Shown: one piece after another, positions 1 to 6,316 of the stretch
Layout: each line of letters starts with the position of its first letter
How positions within the stretch are numbered: the first letter of the stretch is position 1
NCBI GenBank assembly: GCA_007128555.1
Contig: SKXF01000034.1
Coordinates: 1 to 9,267, forward strand
Origin: Clostridia bacterium
GTDB taxonomy: Bacteria; Bacillota_E; SLMV01; PUMD01
DNA: 9,267 nucleotides
Direction: 5' to 3'
Position numbers and translations under genes: made by a program
Notes under the pieces: generated by a model
Seen by the model: only the letters and a program-made list of their open reading frames with translations
Database searches by the model: none
Told to the model about the DNA's origin: nothing

Positions 1-971
1 AGGAAATTGCCGCCCAGTAACTTGCCGATATCGGTATCAATGAAACCTCGCCTCTTTAGGCCCTCGACCAGGTTGCCCAGGTCGTGGGGTCCACTGAATC
101 CGTCGGCGTGGCGAATGGATGGGTCGGTGCCCACGGCTGCATTGTATTTGGCCACCACACCAGGATACAGGGCCGATTGCTCTTCCGTTCCGGCGGTGTC
201 TGAACTGTGATCTGCCGTATTGTCGCTGCCAAAGCCGACGTGGTCAACTCCGATCAGGTTGATGACGTATTCAATGTGATCGATGTAGTCATCCAGCGAG
301 GGGCGCCCGATCCCTTTCCAGCAGAGTGGGCCCCATGGTGTGAGCCCGACAACTCCGCCCTGTTCCGCCAGGCGCTTCAGTTCCTCGTCATCCTTGTTGC
401 GCGGGCTGTCTGTCAGCGTCTTGGGATTGGCATGGGAGAACAGAACCGGGTGCTTGCTCTCACGCATGGCATCCAGGGCCGTCTGCTTGCTGCTGTGAGA
501 GAGGTCAATGACCATGCCAAGGCGGTTCATCTCGGCAATGACCTCTGCACCAAACTCCGTTAGCCCTCGGTCAACTTTTTCCGTGCTGCCTGTTCCCAGG
601 TAATTAGCCCGGTTGTAGGTGACTTGCATGGTCCTGACCCCCAGTTCATAGAAGACCCTGAGCAGTTCCAGGCTGTTCTCTATGGGATGCGGATCCTGGA
701 ACCAGAGGATCAGGCCGATCTCGCCTGCTTTTTGTGCCTTCACCAGGTCCTGGCAGTTTCGGATCACCCTGAGCCCATGCTGCGGGTCATCGGCCAGGCG
801 ATGAATCCGGGCTATGGCCCGGGCGGCTTCCCTCGATCCTTCCGTCGAGTAGGGAGCTGTGAGAAAGAATGCATTGAGACCCGAGTTGGCCACATCGGGT
901 GCGCATCCCCGAAAATCGCCGTCGGCGAAAATGCAGCCGTCCAGCACCAGGCTCTTTTGCAAGATAGTCAT
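1..971 (-). CDS. M19 (membrane dipeptidase family) homologue with altered metal site, 3' end cut by window edge
   Basis: The minus-strand frame is open from an ATG at 971 to the window edge (323 codons visible). A GGGAAG Shine-Dalgarno lies about 7 nt upstream. Middle and C-terminal parts match peptidase family M19 (renal/membrane dipeptidase TIM barrel): FYELGVRTMQVTYN (107-120), GLTEFG (136-141), MNRLGMVIDLSHSS (148-161), LFSHAN (177-182), RNKDD (191-195), GGVVGL (205-210), GFGSD (246-250) and the terminal LLGGNF. H159 and H180 match the two conserved His metal ligands and D250 the conserved Asp. The N-terminal HxD ligand pair (family DGHND) is replaced by DGCIFADG (11-18), and the bridging Glu (family IEGG) is Gln92 in WFQDPH. 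The family is normally a dizinc dipeptidase, so ordinary dipeptidase activity is doubtful. Only about 20-40 C-terminal residues should be missing. It is the last visible gene of a three-gene operon, 34 nt after a creatininase-family gene. Family membership is sure; activity is not. Confidence 0.9.
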   Translation of the reverse strand, partial: MTILQKSLVLDGCIFADGDFRGCAPDVANSGLNAFFLTAPYSTEGSREAARAIARIHRLADDPQHGLRVIRNCQDLVKAQKAGEIGLILWFQDPHPIENSLELLRVFYELGVRTMQVTYNRANYLGTGSTEKVDRGLTEFGAEVIAEMNRLGMVIDLSHSSKQTALDAMRESKHPVLFSHANPKTLTDSPRNKDDEELKRLAEQGGVVGLTPWGPLCWKGIGRPSLDDYIDHIEYVINLIGVDHVGFGSDNTADHSSDTAGTEEQSALYPGVVAKYNAAVGTDPSIRHADGFSGPHDLGNLVEGLKRRGFIDTDIGKLLGGNF

Positions 972-1005
972 CAATATCTTCCCTTCAAGCAGTATCTCGT
1001 TTGCC

Positions 1006-1926
1006 TCACGGCATCGGCAATAGACGCAGGAACTTCAGGGGCCACAGGGGCGGTTTCAGTGCGACGGCCTGTCCGCTGAGAGCACGCTCAAATAGTTCTG
1101 CCGCCAGTTTCACGCGCTTTTGCATCATGATTTCACCCTTTGCTGCAGACGCTGCGGCAGGCGAGCCAATGTAGGATCCGGTGTCTTTGTCCTGTGCCCA
1201 GTGGACGATTGATCCGAGGTCCAGGACCTCTCGGGCAAGGCCCTTTGCCCCGAGTGACCGCAGTACTCCTGCCAGGAGCCGGAAGGCGGGGCCTGGTGGA
1301 GGGGGATGCAGAGCTGGCAGCTGGCAGTAAACAGGGCGCGCAAGATCTCCGGATATCGCAAGCGCCAGGGACGTCTCGTTGGTACCTGCATGAAGATCCT
1401 CAATATCTCCGCATGTGCCGGATCTGAGTCCCGTACCCTCCAGGAGGACCGGGCTGTTGGACATCATCAGGGCAAACTCATGGCAGAAAGGGTTGACCAG
1501 GTGAAACCGGTGCCGTCGGTGGGCCCGGCGGGCTGCGGCCTCACATGCCAGGAGATGACGGGGCCCGCCGTGATTGTCTGCAACGAACAGGTACCTGAAT
1601 CCCTCGGAAGCCAGGTTGGCGACGTATGAGCCCAGGACCCTCTCAAGGACCCTGGGCGGGATACTCAGGGAACCTGTTCGGGGCAGGATGTCTGCCCCGA
1701 GGGTCAGGGGCGGTAGCCGGACCAGATCGAGTTCCGGATGATGGTCTTGCAGTAGCTGTATGTAGCGCTCCACCATCTCTTCTGCGACGAACAAGTCCAT
1801 GCCCAGGGGTAGGTGGGGGCCATGGGCTTCCATGGGCCCGAGGGCCAGGAGAAAAATGGTCCTGGAACGGTCCAGCGAGTCCATCTCTACCATAGTCAGA
1901 TTTGCGTAATCAAGGATCCGTCCCAA
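1006..1926 (-). CDS. Creatininase-family amidohydrolase (paralogue 2, with C-terminal extension)
   Basis: This 306-residue protein belongs to the creatininase (creatinine amidohydrolase) family of metal-dependent amide hydrolases, which also includes MftE-like peptidases. Metal-ligand motifs are intact: MEAHGPHLPLGMD (32-44; E33, H35, D44), ADNHGG (116-121; H119) and DLHAGTNETS (177-186; E184). The second motif is DNHGG rather than the usual NGHGG. The start is a TTG at 1926: AAAGGAAGG lies 4 nt upstream, and the N-terminus then fits the usual distance to the first ligand. The next in-frame ATG, at 1893, is less likely. At 306 residues it is longer than its neighbour (265) and the typical roughly 250, with a basic/hydrophobic tail after residue 285. 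It starts 28 nt after the upstream creatininase gene and ends 34 nt before the M19 gene, so co-transcription is likely. Substrate is unknown; creatinine itself is only one possibility. Confidence 0.9.
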   Translation of the reverse strand: MGRILDYANLTMVEMDSLDRSRTIFLLALGPMEAHGPHLPLGMDLFVAEEMVERYIQLLQDHHPELDLVRLPPLTLGADILPRTGSLSIPPRVLERVLGSYVANLASEGFRYLFVADNHGGPRHLLACEAAARRAHRRHRFHLVNPFCHEFALMMSNSPVLLEGTGLRSGTCGDIEDLHAGTNETSLALAISGDLARPVYCQLPALHPPPPGPAFRLLAGVLRSLGAKGLAREVLDLGSIVHWAQDKDTGSYIGSPAAASAAKGEIMMQKRVKLAAELFERALSGQAVALKPPLWPLKFLRLLPMP

Positions 1927-1954
1927 TTCGCCTTCCTTTCATCAGTGAGCGTCC

Positions 1955-2752
1955 TCAGGGCAGATCAATGGTCTTCCAGTAGGTGATCAGTTTCACCAGG
2001 CGGCCGATCCGATCTTCCATCTGCTCTTCTGCTTGCTCTACGTCGGCATCCTTGGGATCGGTGAAGCCGTAGATTCCCGAAGAGGTGAATTCGTGGGTGT
2101 CACCGATGTATGCCATGACGAGCATGGCGCGGATATCTGCGTCGGAATCATCGGCCTGCCTCAAGTCTTCTACCTGGGGAGCGAAGGCAGCTGTGGGTTC
2201 GAAGTCTTCGACCCTCTGCATCTCCACCAGGTCCGGGAAAAGTGTCAGCGCAAGGGCTGTCTCGCCAGCGCCGGCGTGGACATCGACCTTCTGCAGCATC
2301 TCCTCCACGTTACCGCCCATCGGTCCCGTCGGCATCAGTACGATGGCTCCTGTGCGCCTCCGCGCCTGCCGGGCCGCATGGGCTGCGATCTGGGCGTTGC
2401 CCCCGTGACCGTTGAGAATCAGCACCTTCTTGATTCCGTGTGCTACCAGGCTCTCCACGGTGTCAATGATGATGTTGATCAGGGTCTCTGCCCGGAACGT
2501 AATCGTGCCTGCAAAGGCCATGTGGTGGGGAGAGTATCCGGGCCAGCAGGGCTGCACCACGATGGAGTCAGTGCGACACGCCACCTTCTTCGCAATCTCA
2601 AGGGCGGCATAGCTGTCGGTACCGAGGGGCAGATGGGGTCCGTGTTGCTCGATTGACCCCAGGGGGATGATGGCCACAGGGTTGGGCTCCTCCTCCAGGT
2701 ACTCCTCGAAGGCGGGGCGGGTGAATTCTTGCAGCAGAACCTTTTTGGACAT
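1955..2752 (-). CDS. Creatininase-family amidohydrolase (paralogue 1, first gene of operon)
   Basis: This 265-residue protein is a typical-length creatininase-family hydrolase. It has the signature PLGSIEQHGPHLPLGTD (30-46; ligands E35, H37, D46), ILNGHGGN (112-119; H116) and DVHAGAGETALAL (157-169; E164). All expected metal ligands are present, so it should be an active cytosolic amide hydrolase. Family members open creatinine, hydrolyse formamide-type or cyclic amides, or trim peptide C-termini (MftE). The substrate here cannot be read from sequence, and I see no mycofactocin precursor or maturase nearby. The ATG at 2752 is preceded by AAGGAGG with an 8-nt spacer, the strongest ribosome-binding site in the window. 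It leads the operon with a second, clearly divergent creatininase and an M19 protein, which suggests consecutive steps of one pathway or a hetero-oligomer (family members form multimers). Confidence 0.93.
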   Translation of the reverse strand: MSKKVLLQEFTRPAFEEYLEEEPNPVAIIPLGSIEQHGPHLPLGTDSYAALEIAKKVACRTDSIVVQPCWPGYSPHHMAFAGTITFRAETLINIIIDTVESLVAHGIKKVLILNGHGGNAQIAAHAARQARRRTGAIVLMPTGPMGGNVEEMLQKVDVHAGAGETALALTLFPDLVEMQRVEDFEPTAAFAPQVEDLRQADDSDADIRAMLVMAYIGDTHEFTSSGIYGFTDPKDADVEQAEEQMEDRIGRLVKLITYWKTIDLP

Positions 2753-2760
2753 GGGTTTAC

Positions 2761-2767
2761 CTCCTTA
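2761..2767 (-). promoter_or_regulatory. Strong Shine-Dalgarno of the creatininase operon
   Basis: The minus strand reads AAGGAGG followed by an 8-nt spacer to the ATG at 2752. This matches the 16S rRNA anti-SD core and fixes the start of the first operon gene. Confidence 0.8.
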
Positions 2768-3137
2768 GATCTTTCTATATTGCTTCAACACAGAGCGTTG
2801 TACACCTGCCCGGGGTGGGGGAACCTTCCCTTTAGCCCTGGCGGAGCATGTGCGACATGGGTTGTCAGCAGGACCGCAGTGTGCATGCAAAAGGAAGCAT
2901 CGGCGCCAGGTTTGGAGGTTGGTTGCTGCTGCCTGCCATCGCGGACAGGAAGGTTAGGGGAAGTTGGCCACTCTGGGGGACAGGGACGATCTCGGCAATG
3001 TGGGTTGAAGGCATGCTGCGCTGACGGGCGGACGACATGCTGTCTCGTCTGCAATCCCACCCAGTGCCGCAGGCGAACCACATATCAACGGTTTGTGTTC
3101 TTCAATGGATTTATCGTAAGGGGAAACACCCATGGGG
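2768..3137. other. Intergenic region with no recognised gene
   Basis: This gap lies between the divergent creatininase operon and the small gene at 3240. Open frames crossing it on both strands translate to Cys/Pro/Gly/Arg-rich, low-order sequence with no family resemblance and no credible ribosome-binding site. I looked for riboswitch and T-box signatures and saw none. Only short hairpins occur, for example GACA/TGTC near 2853-2865. It presumably carries the operon promoter at its left end and regulatory DNA. Confidence 0.5.
2776..2806 (-). promoter_or_regulatory. Possible promoter of the creatininase/M19 operon
   Basis: On the minus strand a TATAGA hexamer lies about 20 nt before the SD of the first creatininase gene. 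It could be a -10 element. No good -35 hexamer is visible 16-18 nt upstream (TACAAC is the nearest), so this is a position-based guess. Confidence 0.25.
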
Positions 3138-3167
3138 TTTTCATCACCCACCTGAAAACACTATCCT
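3138..3167 (+). promoter_or_regulatory. Weak candidate promoter for the small unknown gene
   Basis: TTTTCA (3138-3143), an 18-nt spacer and TATCCT (3162-3167) each match 4 of 6 bases of the sigma-A consensus. An overlapping TATAAG at 3167-3172 is an alternative -10. The implied transcript would start near 3174, just before the possible GTG (3198) and the ATG (3240) starts. Confidence 0.3.
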
Positions 3168-3239
3168 ATAAGCACCAGAGGTTAAGGGGGGCGTAGGGTG
3201 GGTGCTGGGAAGCCTGTTTCGAGTGTCAGGGAGAAACTG

Positions 3240-3689
3240 ATGGACATTTTGCAGCGCCAGGTCCGTCCCTACCTTGCGGATCCACACCCAGGTCGTCGTG
3301 AAAGATACCGACGGTACGAGGCGATCATCGTGGAAATTATGCGGATGCCTCCGGGGGCTGAAGTTGAAGAGTTGTGGCACCGGATTGAAGATCTGTCCTA
3401 CCTGGAACCCTGGGGTTCTGCTTTCAGGTTATCAATGAGGTTTGGTCCTCGACCAAAATACCTTGTGAAGACGGATGAAGTACGTGGCCAACTCGTCTGG
3501 GACTTCTCAGCCGCGATTGAGTATGAAGAGGCAGAGCAACTCTCCCCCGGGGGGCGCGACGCCCATCTCGCGATTCTCAAGAACCTCTTGAGGAACCCGT
3601 ATCCGAACGAGTTGGAATCTACCAGGCATCAGCGCGACAGGCTCTTGTTCCTCGTAGATCTTTACAGGACCCTTTGTGATTCAACGTAA
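3240..3689 (+). CDS. Small protein of unknown function
   Basis: I do not recognise this protein. From the ATG at 3240 it has 149 residues. It is charged, rich in Arg, Glu and Leu, probably mostly helical, and shows no signal peptide or membrane segment. Visible landmarks are a basic RRERYRRYEAI stretch near the N-terminus, WHRIEDLSYLEPWG in the middle, LVWDFSAAIEYEE, and a C-terminal HQRDRLLFLVDLYRTL helix. AGGGAG sits 6 nt before the ATG. A GTG at 3198 in the same frame, with AAGGGGGG 6 nt upstream, would add 14 residues and cannot be excluded. Sustained codon structure and acidic/basic amphipathic patterning suggest it is really translated. Its stop lies only 7 nt from the stop of the convergent NimA-like gene, so the two may affect each other's 3' ends. 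Confidence 0.65.
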   Translation: MDILQRQVRPYLADPHPGRRERYRRYEAIIVEIMRMPPGAEVEELWHRIEDLSYLEPWGSAFRLSMRFGPRPKYLVKTDEVRGQLVWDFSAAIEYEEAEQLSPGGRDAHLAILKNLLRNPYPNELESTRHQRDRLLFLVDLYRTLCDST

Positions 3690-3696
3690 CAGTCGG

Positions 3697-4170
3697 TCAC
3701 TGTGGTAGTAGTTGTTTCCCCGTAATGTGCTGTACGTGGATCTGCACGACGGCTGTGGGCATGAGCCCATCGCTGGAAGCAGGCTCAAACTCACGCCCCC
3801 TCGCATACTTGAGCGTCAGCGCATTGAGAATCCGGGTTTTCTCTTCGATGTCTTGTAGCAGCTCAGCCCTGCCCCGGGCAAGTGCGCTGCGGTAGTAGGC
3901 GCTGAAGTCACAGGCTGTGGTCCCACTCTTGATGTCGATCAACTGGTCCACGAGGAAACAGACCCGGGGGCTTTCTCGCATCGCTTCTATCTTGAGACCC
4001 TCTCGGGCACTGTGGAAATAGATACTTTCACCCAGGACCACGTAGTTGAGGGGTACCACGTAGGGCTCGCTGTCTGCGATCATCGCGAGCCGTCCAACCT
4101 CCTGCTGTTTTAGAAATTCCCATGCTTCGGATTCTGTCATTGCTCGGTCGTTGCGTCGCATCTGGTGCAC
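3697..4170 (-). CDS. NimA-like FMN-binding split-barrel protein (pyridoxamine 5'-phosphate oxidase superfamily)
   Basis: The 157-residue protein has the layout of the NimA/flavin-nucleotide-binding group of PNPOx-like split barrels. The N-terminal MRRNDRAMTESEAWEFL (4-20) is followed by GRLAM (26-30), PYVVPLNYV (36-44), IYFHSAREGLK (50-60) with the characteristic His53, PRVCFLVD (68-75), a YYRSALARGRAELL strand-helix (92-105) and the closing VVQIHVQHITGK (141-152). Family members bind FMN or related cofactors. Nim proteins of anaerobes are linked to nitroimidazole reduction, but many relatives have no known substrate, so a resistance role should not be assumed. The GTG at 4170 has AAGGGGG 8 nt upstream. 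The ATG at 4161, which would give the more family-like MRRND start, lies 17 nt from that SD. It is a single gene, divergent from the ECF S gene. Confidence 0.85.
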   Translation of the reverse strand: MHQMRRNDRAMTESEAWEFLKQQEVGRLAMIADSEPYVVPLNYVVLGESIYFHSAREGLKIEAMRESPRVCFLVDQLIDIKSGTTACDFSAYYRSALARGRAELLQDIEEKTRILNALTLKYARGREFEPASSDGLMPTAVVQIHVQHITGKQLLPQ

Positions 4171-4198
4171 TGCCAGGTCCCCCTTCAGTATGCTAACT

Positions 4199-4210
4199 TA
4201 CCTTGAGGTA
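4199..4210. promoter_or_regulatory. Short dyad TACCT-TG-AGGTA, possible operator
   Basis: A perfect 5-bp inverted repeat with a 2-nt centre lies 29 nt upstream of the NimA-like start codon, where a promoter for that gene would be expected. A regulator binding here would probably control the NimA-like gene. A dyad this short can occur by chance. Confidence 0.25.
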
Positions 4211-4343
4211 GGTTCGAGAAAACCTGGGAGGAATCCTGCTTGCATCATCGGTGAGCTTTCATTGAGGGGCGTAGGCTCGCAAGGTCTGTTTCTGCATGAT
4301 GCGTGTGGGATCGCAGGACTGAGATTCGCGGTAGTGGCACACA

Positions 4344-4372
4344 TTGCATAAATTGTGCTACACTGTTAGCAT
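4344..4372 (+). promoter_or_regulatory. Promoter of the ECF S-component gene (extended -10)
   Basis: TTGCAT (4344-4349) and TAGCAT (4367-4372) are separated by 17 nt. A TGT just before the second hexamer makes an extended -10 (TGn). Transcription would start near 4379, leaving a leader of about 23 nt before the GTG at 4402, too short for a riboswitch. A promoter of nearly identical design precedes the LiaF-like gene. Confidence 0.5.
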
Positions 4373-4386
4373 CTTAATACCAGGTG

Positions 4387-4394
4387 AAGGAAGG
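4387..4394 (+). promoter_or_regulatory. Shine-Dalgarno that sets the ECF S-component start at 4402
   Basis: AAGGAAGG lies 7 nt before the GTG at 4402. An earlier in-frame GTG at 4384 would put this SD inside the coding region and has no SD of its own, so 4402 is preferred. Confidence 0.65.
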
Positions 4395-4401
4395 TGTCAA
4401 T

Positions 4402-4941
4402 GTGACATCTGCACAGAAAATCACTCTCACGGGCCTTTTCATAGCCCTGGGCCTTCTCACACCCATGGCCTTTCATTTCGTTGGTGGCCCGGGTGCCGGT
4501 GCGCTGTTTCTCCCGATGCATATACCGGTGTTCCTGGCAGGTCTCCTGGCGGGCCCCGTCGTCGGGTTTACTGCAGGCATTATAACTCCGGGTCTTAGTA
4601 GTCTGCTCACTGGAATGCCCCCTCCGATTCCGGTGGCCGTCATGATGACCTTTGAACTGGGCGTCTTTGGGGTGCTGTCGGGCTTCATGTACTTCAGACA
4701 GCGTGCGAGCCTGTGGCTCTCCCTGCTCATTGCGATGTTTGGCGGCAGACTGATTTATGGTGTTCTTGCATATGTTGCCCTCCCGCTGATCGGCTTTGAC
4801 AGCGTTCCCCTCTGGGCGCCGTTGACCGTGGGGCTGATCAGGAGCTGGCCGGGGATTCTCATCCAGTTGATCTTGATTCCCCCGATCGTCTATGCAGCCC
4901 AGCAGATTCCTGTTTTTGCCGAGATTAGGAGCAGGCGATGA
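4402..4941 (+). CDS. ECF transporter S component (vitamin/micronutrient-binding membrane protein)
   Basis: This 179-residue, very hydrophobic protein looks like the substrate-binding S subunit of an energy-coupling-factor transporter. It has about six membrane segments, roughly 8-26, 38-58, 60-72, 78-98, 104-128 and 148-168. The Gly/Pro-rich loop LFLPMHIPVFLAGLLAGP (35-52), the TGMPPPIP loop (70-77) and FELGVFGVLSG (84-94) are typical of such S proteins, in the broad group that includes pantothenate- and pyridoxine-type S subunits. I cannot assign the substrate. No EcfA ATPases or EcfT are nearby, as expected for group II systems in which S units share one housekeeping energising module encoded elsewhere. 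The start is the GTG at 4402 because of the SD at 4387-4394. It appears to be a single-gene unit with its own promoter and terminator. Confidence 0.8.
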   Translation: MTSAQKITLTGLFIALGLLTPMAFHFVGGPGAGALFLPMHIPVFLAGLLAGPVVGFTAGIITPGLSSLLTGMPPPIPVAVMMTFELGVFGVLSGFMYFRQRASLWLSLLIAMFGGRLIYGVLAYVALPLIGFDSVPLWAPLTVGLIRSWPGILIQLILIPPIVYAAQQIPVFAEIRSRR

Positions 4942-4951
4942 GATGACGGCA

Positions 4952-4985
4952 GGGGTGCTCCAATCCACAGAGCATCCCTTTCCTG
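4952..4985 (+). terminator. Probable intrinsic terminator after the ECF S-component gene
   Basis: GGGGTGCT (4952-4959) pairs with AGCATCCC (4971-4978) to give an 8-bp stem with one G-U pair and an 11-nt loop. It is followed by TTTCCTGTT. It begins 11 nt after the stop codon. The T tract is short, so termination may be partial. Confidence 0.5.
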
Positions 4986-4988
4986 TTC

Positions 4989-5007
4989 AGAGCGGCAAAT
5001 ACGCTCT
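4989..5007. repeat. Small inverted repeat AGAGCG/CGCTCT
   Basis: A perfect 6-bp stem with a 7-nt loop lies in the spacer between two converging genes. No T tract follows, so at most it helps 3'-end formation. Confidence 0.35.
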
Positions 5008-5129
5008 CAGTGAAGCAAGGGCCTTCAGTGGACGCCTGTGGCACGTGGTGAGACCACTGCGCGCAGGGTCGGGGTCCTGAGGGTGCGCCCATGAGGTTGT
5101 TACCCAGGCAGTATGTACCCACAAGGACG

Positions 5130-5166
5130 AGGATCACGGTTCGCAGTTTTCTAGTTCGGTGATCCT
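5130..5166. repeat. Inverted repeat AGGATCAC/GTGATCCT downstream of vanY-like gene
   Basis: Perfect 8-bp arms (5130-5137 and 5159-5166) enclose 21 nt. The element begins about 25 nt past the stop of the carboxypeptidase gene on the minus strand. It could form a transcript-end hairpin but lacks a U tract. Confidence 0.4.
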
Positions 5167-5190
5167 GTCGTTGTGCTTTGCCATGCGTCC

Positions 5191-6051
5191 CTACTTCTGT
5201 TCGAGGTACTCCTCCAGGGTGAGTCCCGATGCTTGAATGGCATTGGCATGCTCGATGCCAACATAGCGCAGGTGCCATGGTTCGTACTGGTAGCCCGTGA
5301 TCTGTTCCTTGCCCCTGGGGTAACGAATGATGAAGCCAAATTCATGGGCATGCTCCTCCAGCCAATGTCCCTCGGCAGTTTCGCCAAAGGCCTGGGTCAG
5401 GCCGAAATCCACCCGGCGCGACGTGACGTCCATAGCCAATCCCGTCTGGTGTTCACTTTGTCCCGGCCGTGCACTGAACTGGTTTGCCTGCTCCTCTCCC
5501 CGCCGCTGCACGTTGTATGCGAATATTTGCTTCTGTGTGTCATAGGATCTGTAGCCCGATAATCCGTAGATTTCAAGGGAGTCTTCCAGGGCGCCCGCTA
5601 CCAATTGCTGCAGAGCTTCTGCTGCCTCCCGCTGCATCAATTTCCTCGGATCATTTCCCTCAAAGGGGAAGGGGACTTCCGCGGCGACGAGATCGTTGGG
5701 TATGTAGTCAGGTGGCAGATTCCGTTCCTTGTTGACCAGGACCAGCACATGGTCCGGATTGGTGACGATCTGGATCCCCTCCGTAGTGACCATCACGGTC
5801 TCCTCGAGGCCAGGTAGATCCCTGTCGGATGAGGTATCATCGATATCCTCCGGGAAACGGGGTTCCGGGCGGTCATCGTGAGGGGTACTGGGTTCCTGGA
5901 AGGGTTCGTTTTCATCCTGTGGCTCAGCCTGTCCATTTGGCATCATCACCTGCCCGTACACAGCACCCAGCGAATAAGCTAGGATGATGGCAACAATAGC
6001 AACGATTATTACGGATCGCAACGTGCGCATTCTGAGCAGTGCCCCTCTCAT
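5191..6051 (-). CDS. Membrane-anchored D-alanyl-D-alanine carboxypeptidase, VanY-type (peptidase M15B)
   Basis: The 286-residue protein starts with a signal-anchor: MRGALLRMRTLR is basic, followed by a hydrophobic segment at about 13-34. An acidic, Pro-rich linker (about 40-85) leads to an extracytoplasmic M15B domain. The zinc motif SxHxxGxAxD is SEHQTGLAMD (199-208; H201, D208). The downstream YEPWHLRYVG (256-265) supplies catalytic E257 and the third ligand H260. SGYRSY (165-170) is the conserved substrate-pocket region. All catalytic residues are present, so it should trim the terminal D-Ala of peptidoglycan stem peptides outside the membrane. No vanHAX or vanRS genes are in view, so a housekeeping or envelope-remodelling role is more likely than glycopeptide resistance. 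The ATG at 6051 has GAGG 7 nt upstream. It is convergent with the ECF S gene and divergent from the nitrilase gene. Confidence 0.92.
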   Translation of the reverse strand: MRGALLRMRTLRSVIIVAIVAIILAYSLGAVYGQVMMPNGQAEPQDENEPFQEPSTPHDDRPEPRFPEDIDDTSSDRDLPGLEETVMVTTEGIQIVTNPDHVLVLVNKERNLPPDYIPNDLVAAEVPFPFEGNDPRKLMQREAAEALQQLVAGALEDSLEIYGLSGYRSYDTQKQIFAYNVQRRGEEQANQFSARPGQSEHQTGLAMDVTSRRVDFGLTQAFGETAEGHWLEEHAHEFGFIIRYPRGKEQITGYQYEPWHLRYVGIEHANAIQASGLTLEEYLEQK

Positions 6052-6098
6052 GAATCATCCTCAAACTGAAGCAGCATGCCTATGGGTCAATCTAGTAC

Positions 6099-6127
6099 AT
6101 TATATCGCATCTGGTAGCGTGTGACCC
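6099..6127 (-). promoter_or_regulatory. Promoter of the VanY-type carboxypeptidase gene
   Basis: The minus strand has a perfect TATAAT (6104-6099). At 17 nt spacing the -35 would be GGGTCA (6127-6122), 3 of 6 matches. A consensus TTGACA (6133-6128) sits 23 nt away, too far for normal use. Transcription would start near 6092, about 40 nt before the ATG. GGGTCA and its reverse complement TGACCC (6084-6089 and 6122-6127 on the plus strand) flank the -10, a possible but unproven operator dyad. Confidence 0.5.
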
Positions 6128-6287
6128 TGTCAACAAGTAGTGGATCCGTGTACTAGGACACAACAAACGTGCATCATGTCTGGGATGGCGCCCCTTTGGA
6201 CCGGGTTAGGCTGAGCCATGATGACCCGCTGTGTCGAGGATAGGGTCCGGGGTGACGAGTTCTTGCAGGCATCTCGTGGGACATTTC

Positions 6288-6296
6288 TGGTATTAT
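6288..6296 (+). promoter_or_regulatory. Extended -10 promoter of the nitrilase gene
   Basis: TGGTATTAT has the TGn extension and a 5-of-6 match to TATAAT. The expected -35 position has no good hexamer (TTGCAG lies 22 nt away), as is often tolerated with an extended -10. The leader would be about 24 nt. Confidence 0.45.
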
Positions 6297-6316
6297 GGAC
6301 CTGCAAGGATCGATAG

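Noticed and set aside
207..1079. Plus-strand open frames (118 and 151 codons) opposite the M19 gene
   Set aside because: They are antisense to a clear M19 coding sequence with conserved motifs on the minus strand and are shadows of its codon bias.
2033..2656. A 207-codon plus-strand frame opposite creatininase 1
   Set aside because: The minus-strand frame carries all creatininase motifs; this frame shows no family features.
2729..3196. A 155-codon open frame on the plus strand across the large intergenic region
   Set aside because: It overlaps the first creatininase start, is rich in Cys, Arg and Gly without domain pattern, and has no ribosome-binding site.
2768..3197. T-box or other riboswitch in the creatininase operon leader
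   Set aside because: I looked for the T-box core and for cobalamin, TPP, SAM and similar signatures on both strands and found none; the probable promoter is also too close to the gene.
4190..4195. TAGCAT on the minus strand as a -10 for the NimA-like gene
   Set aside because: A start of transcription 7 nt downstream would fall inside that gene's Shine-Dalgarno, and no -35 is visible.
4242..4302. GCATCAT ... ATGATGC inverted repeat, with a similar CATCATG ... CATGATG pair at 6172-6223, in the two divergent spacers
   Set aside because: Seven-base inverted repeats at 40-50 nt spacing are expected about once by chance in spacers this size; the shared core is suggestive but not enough.
4335..4348. 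Sigma-54-like element (TGGCAC ... TTGCA) upstream of the ECF S gene
   Set aside because: The invariant GG and GC are separated by 8 nt instead of the strict 10, and a sensible extended -10 promoter overlaps the same place.
5191..6051. Glycopeptide-resistance cluster suggested by the VanY-type gene
   Set aside because: No vanHAX, vanRS or vanZ homologues are in the window, and VanY-type carboxypeptidases are common housekeeping enzymes.
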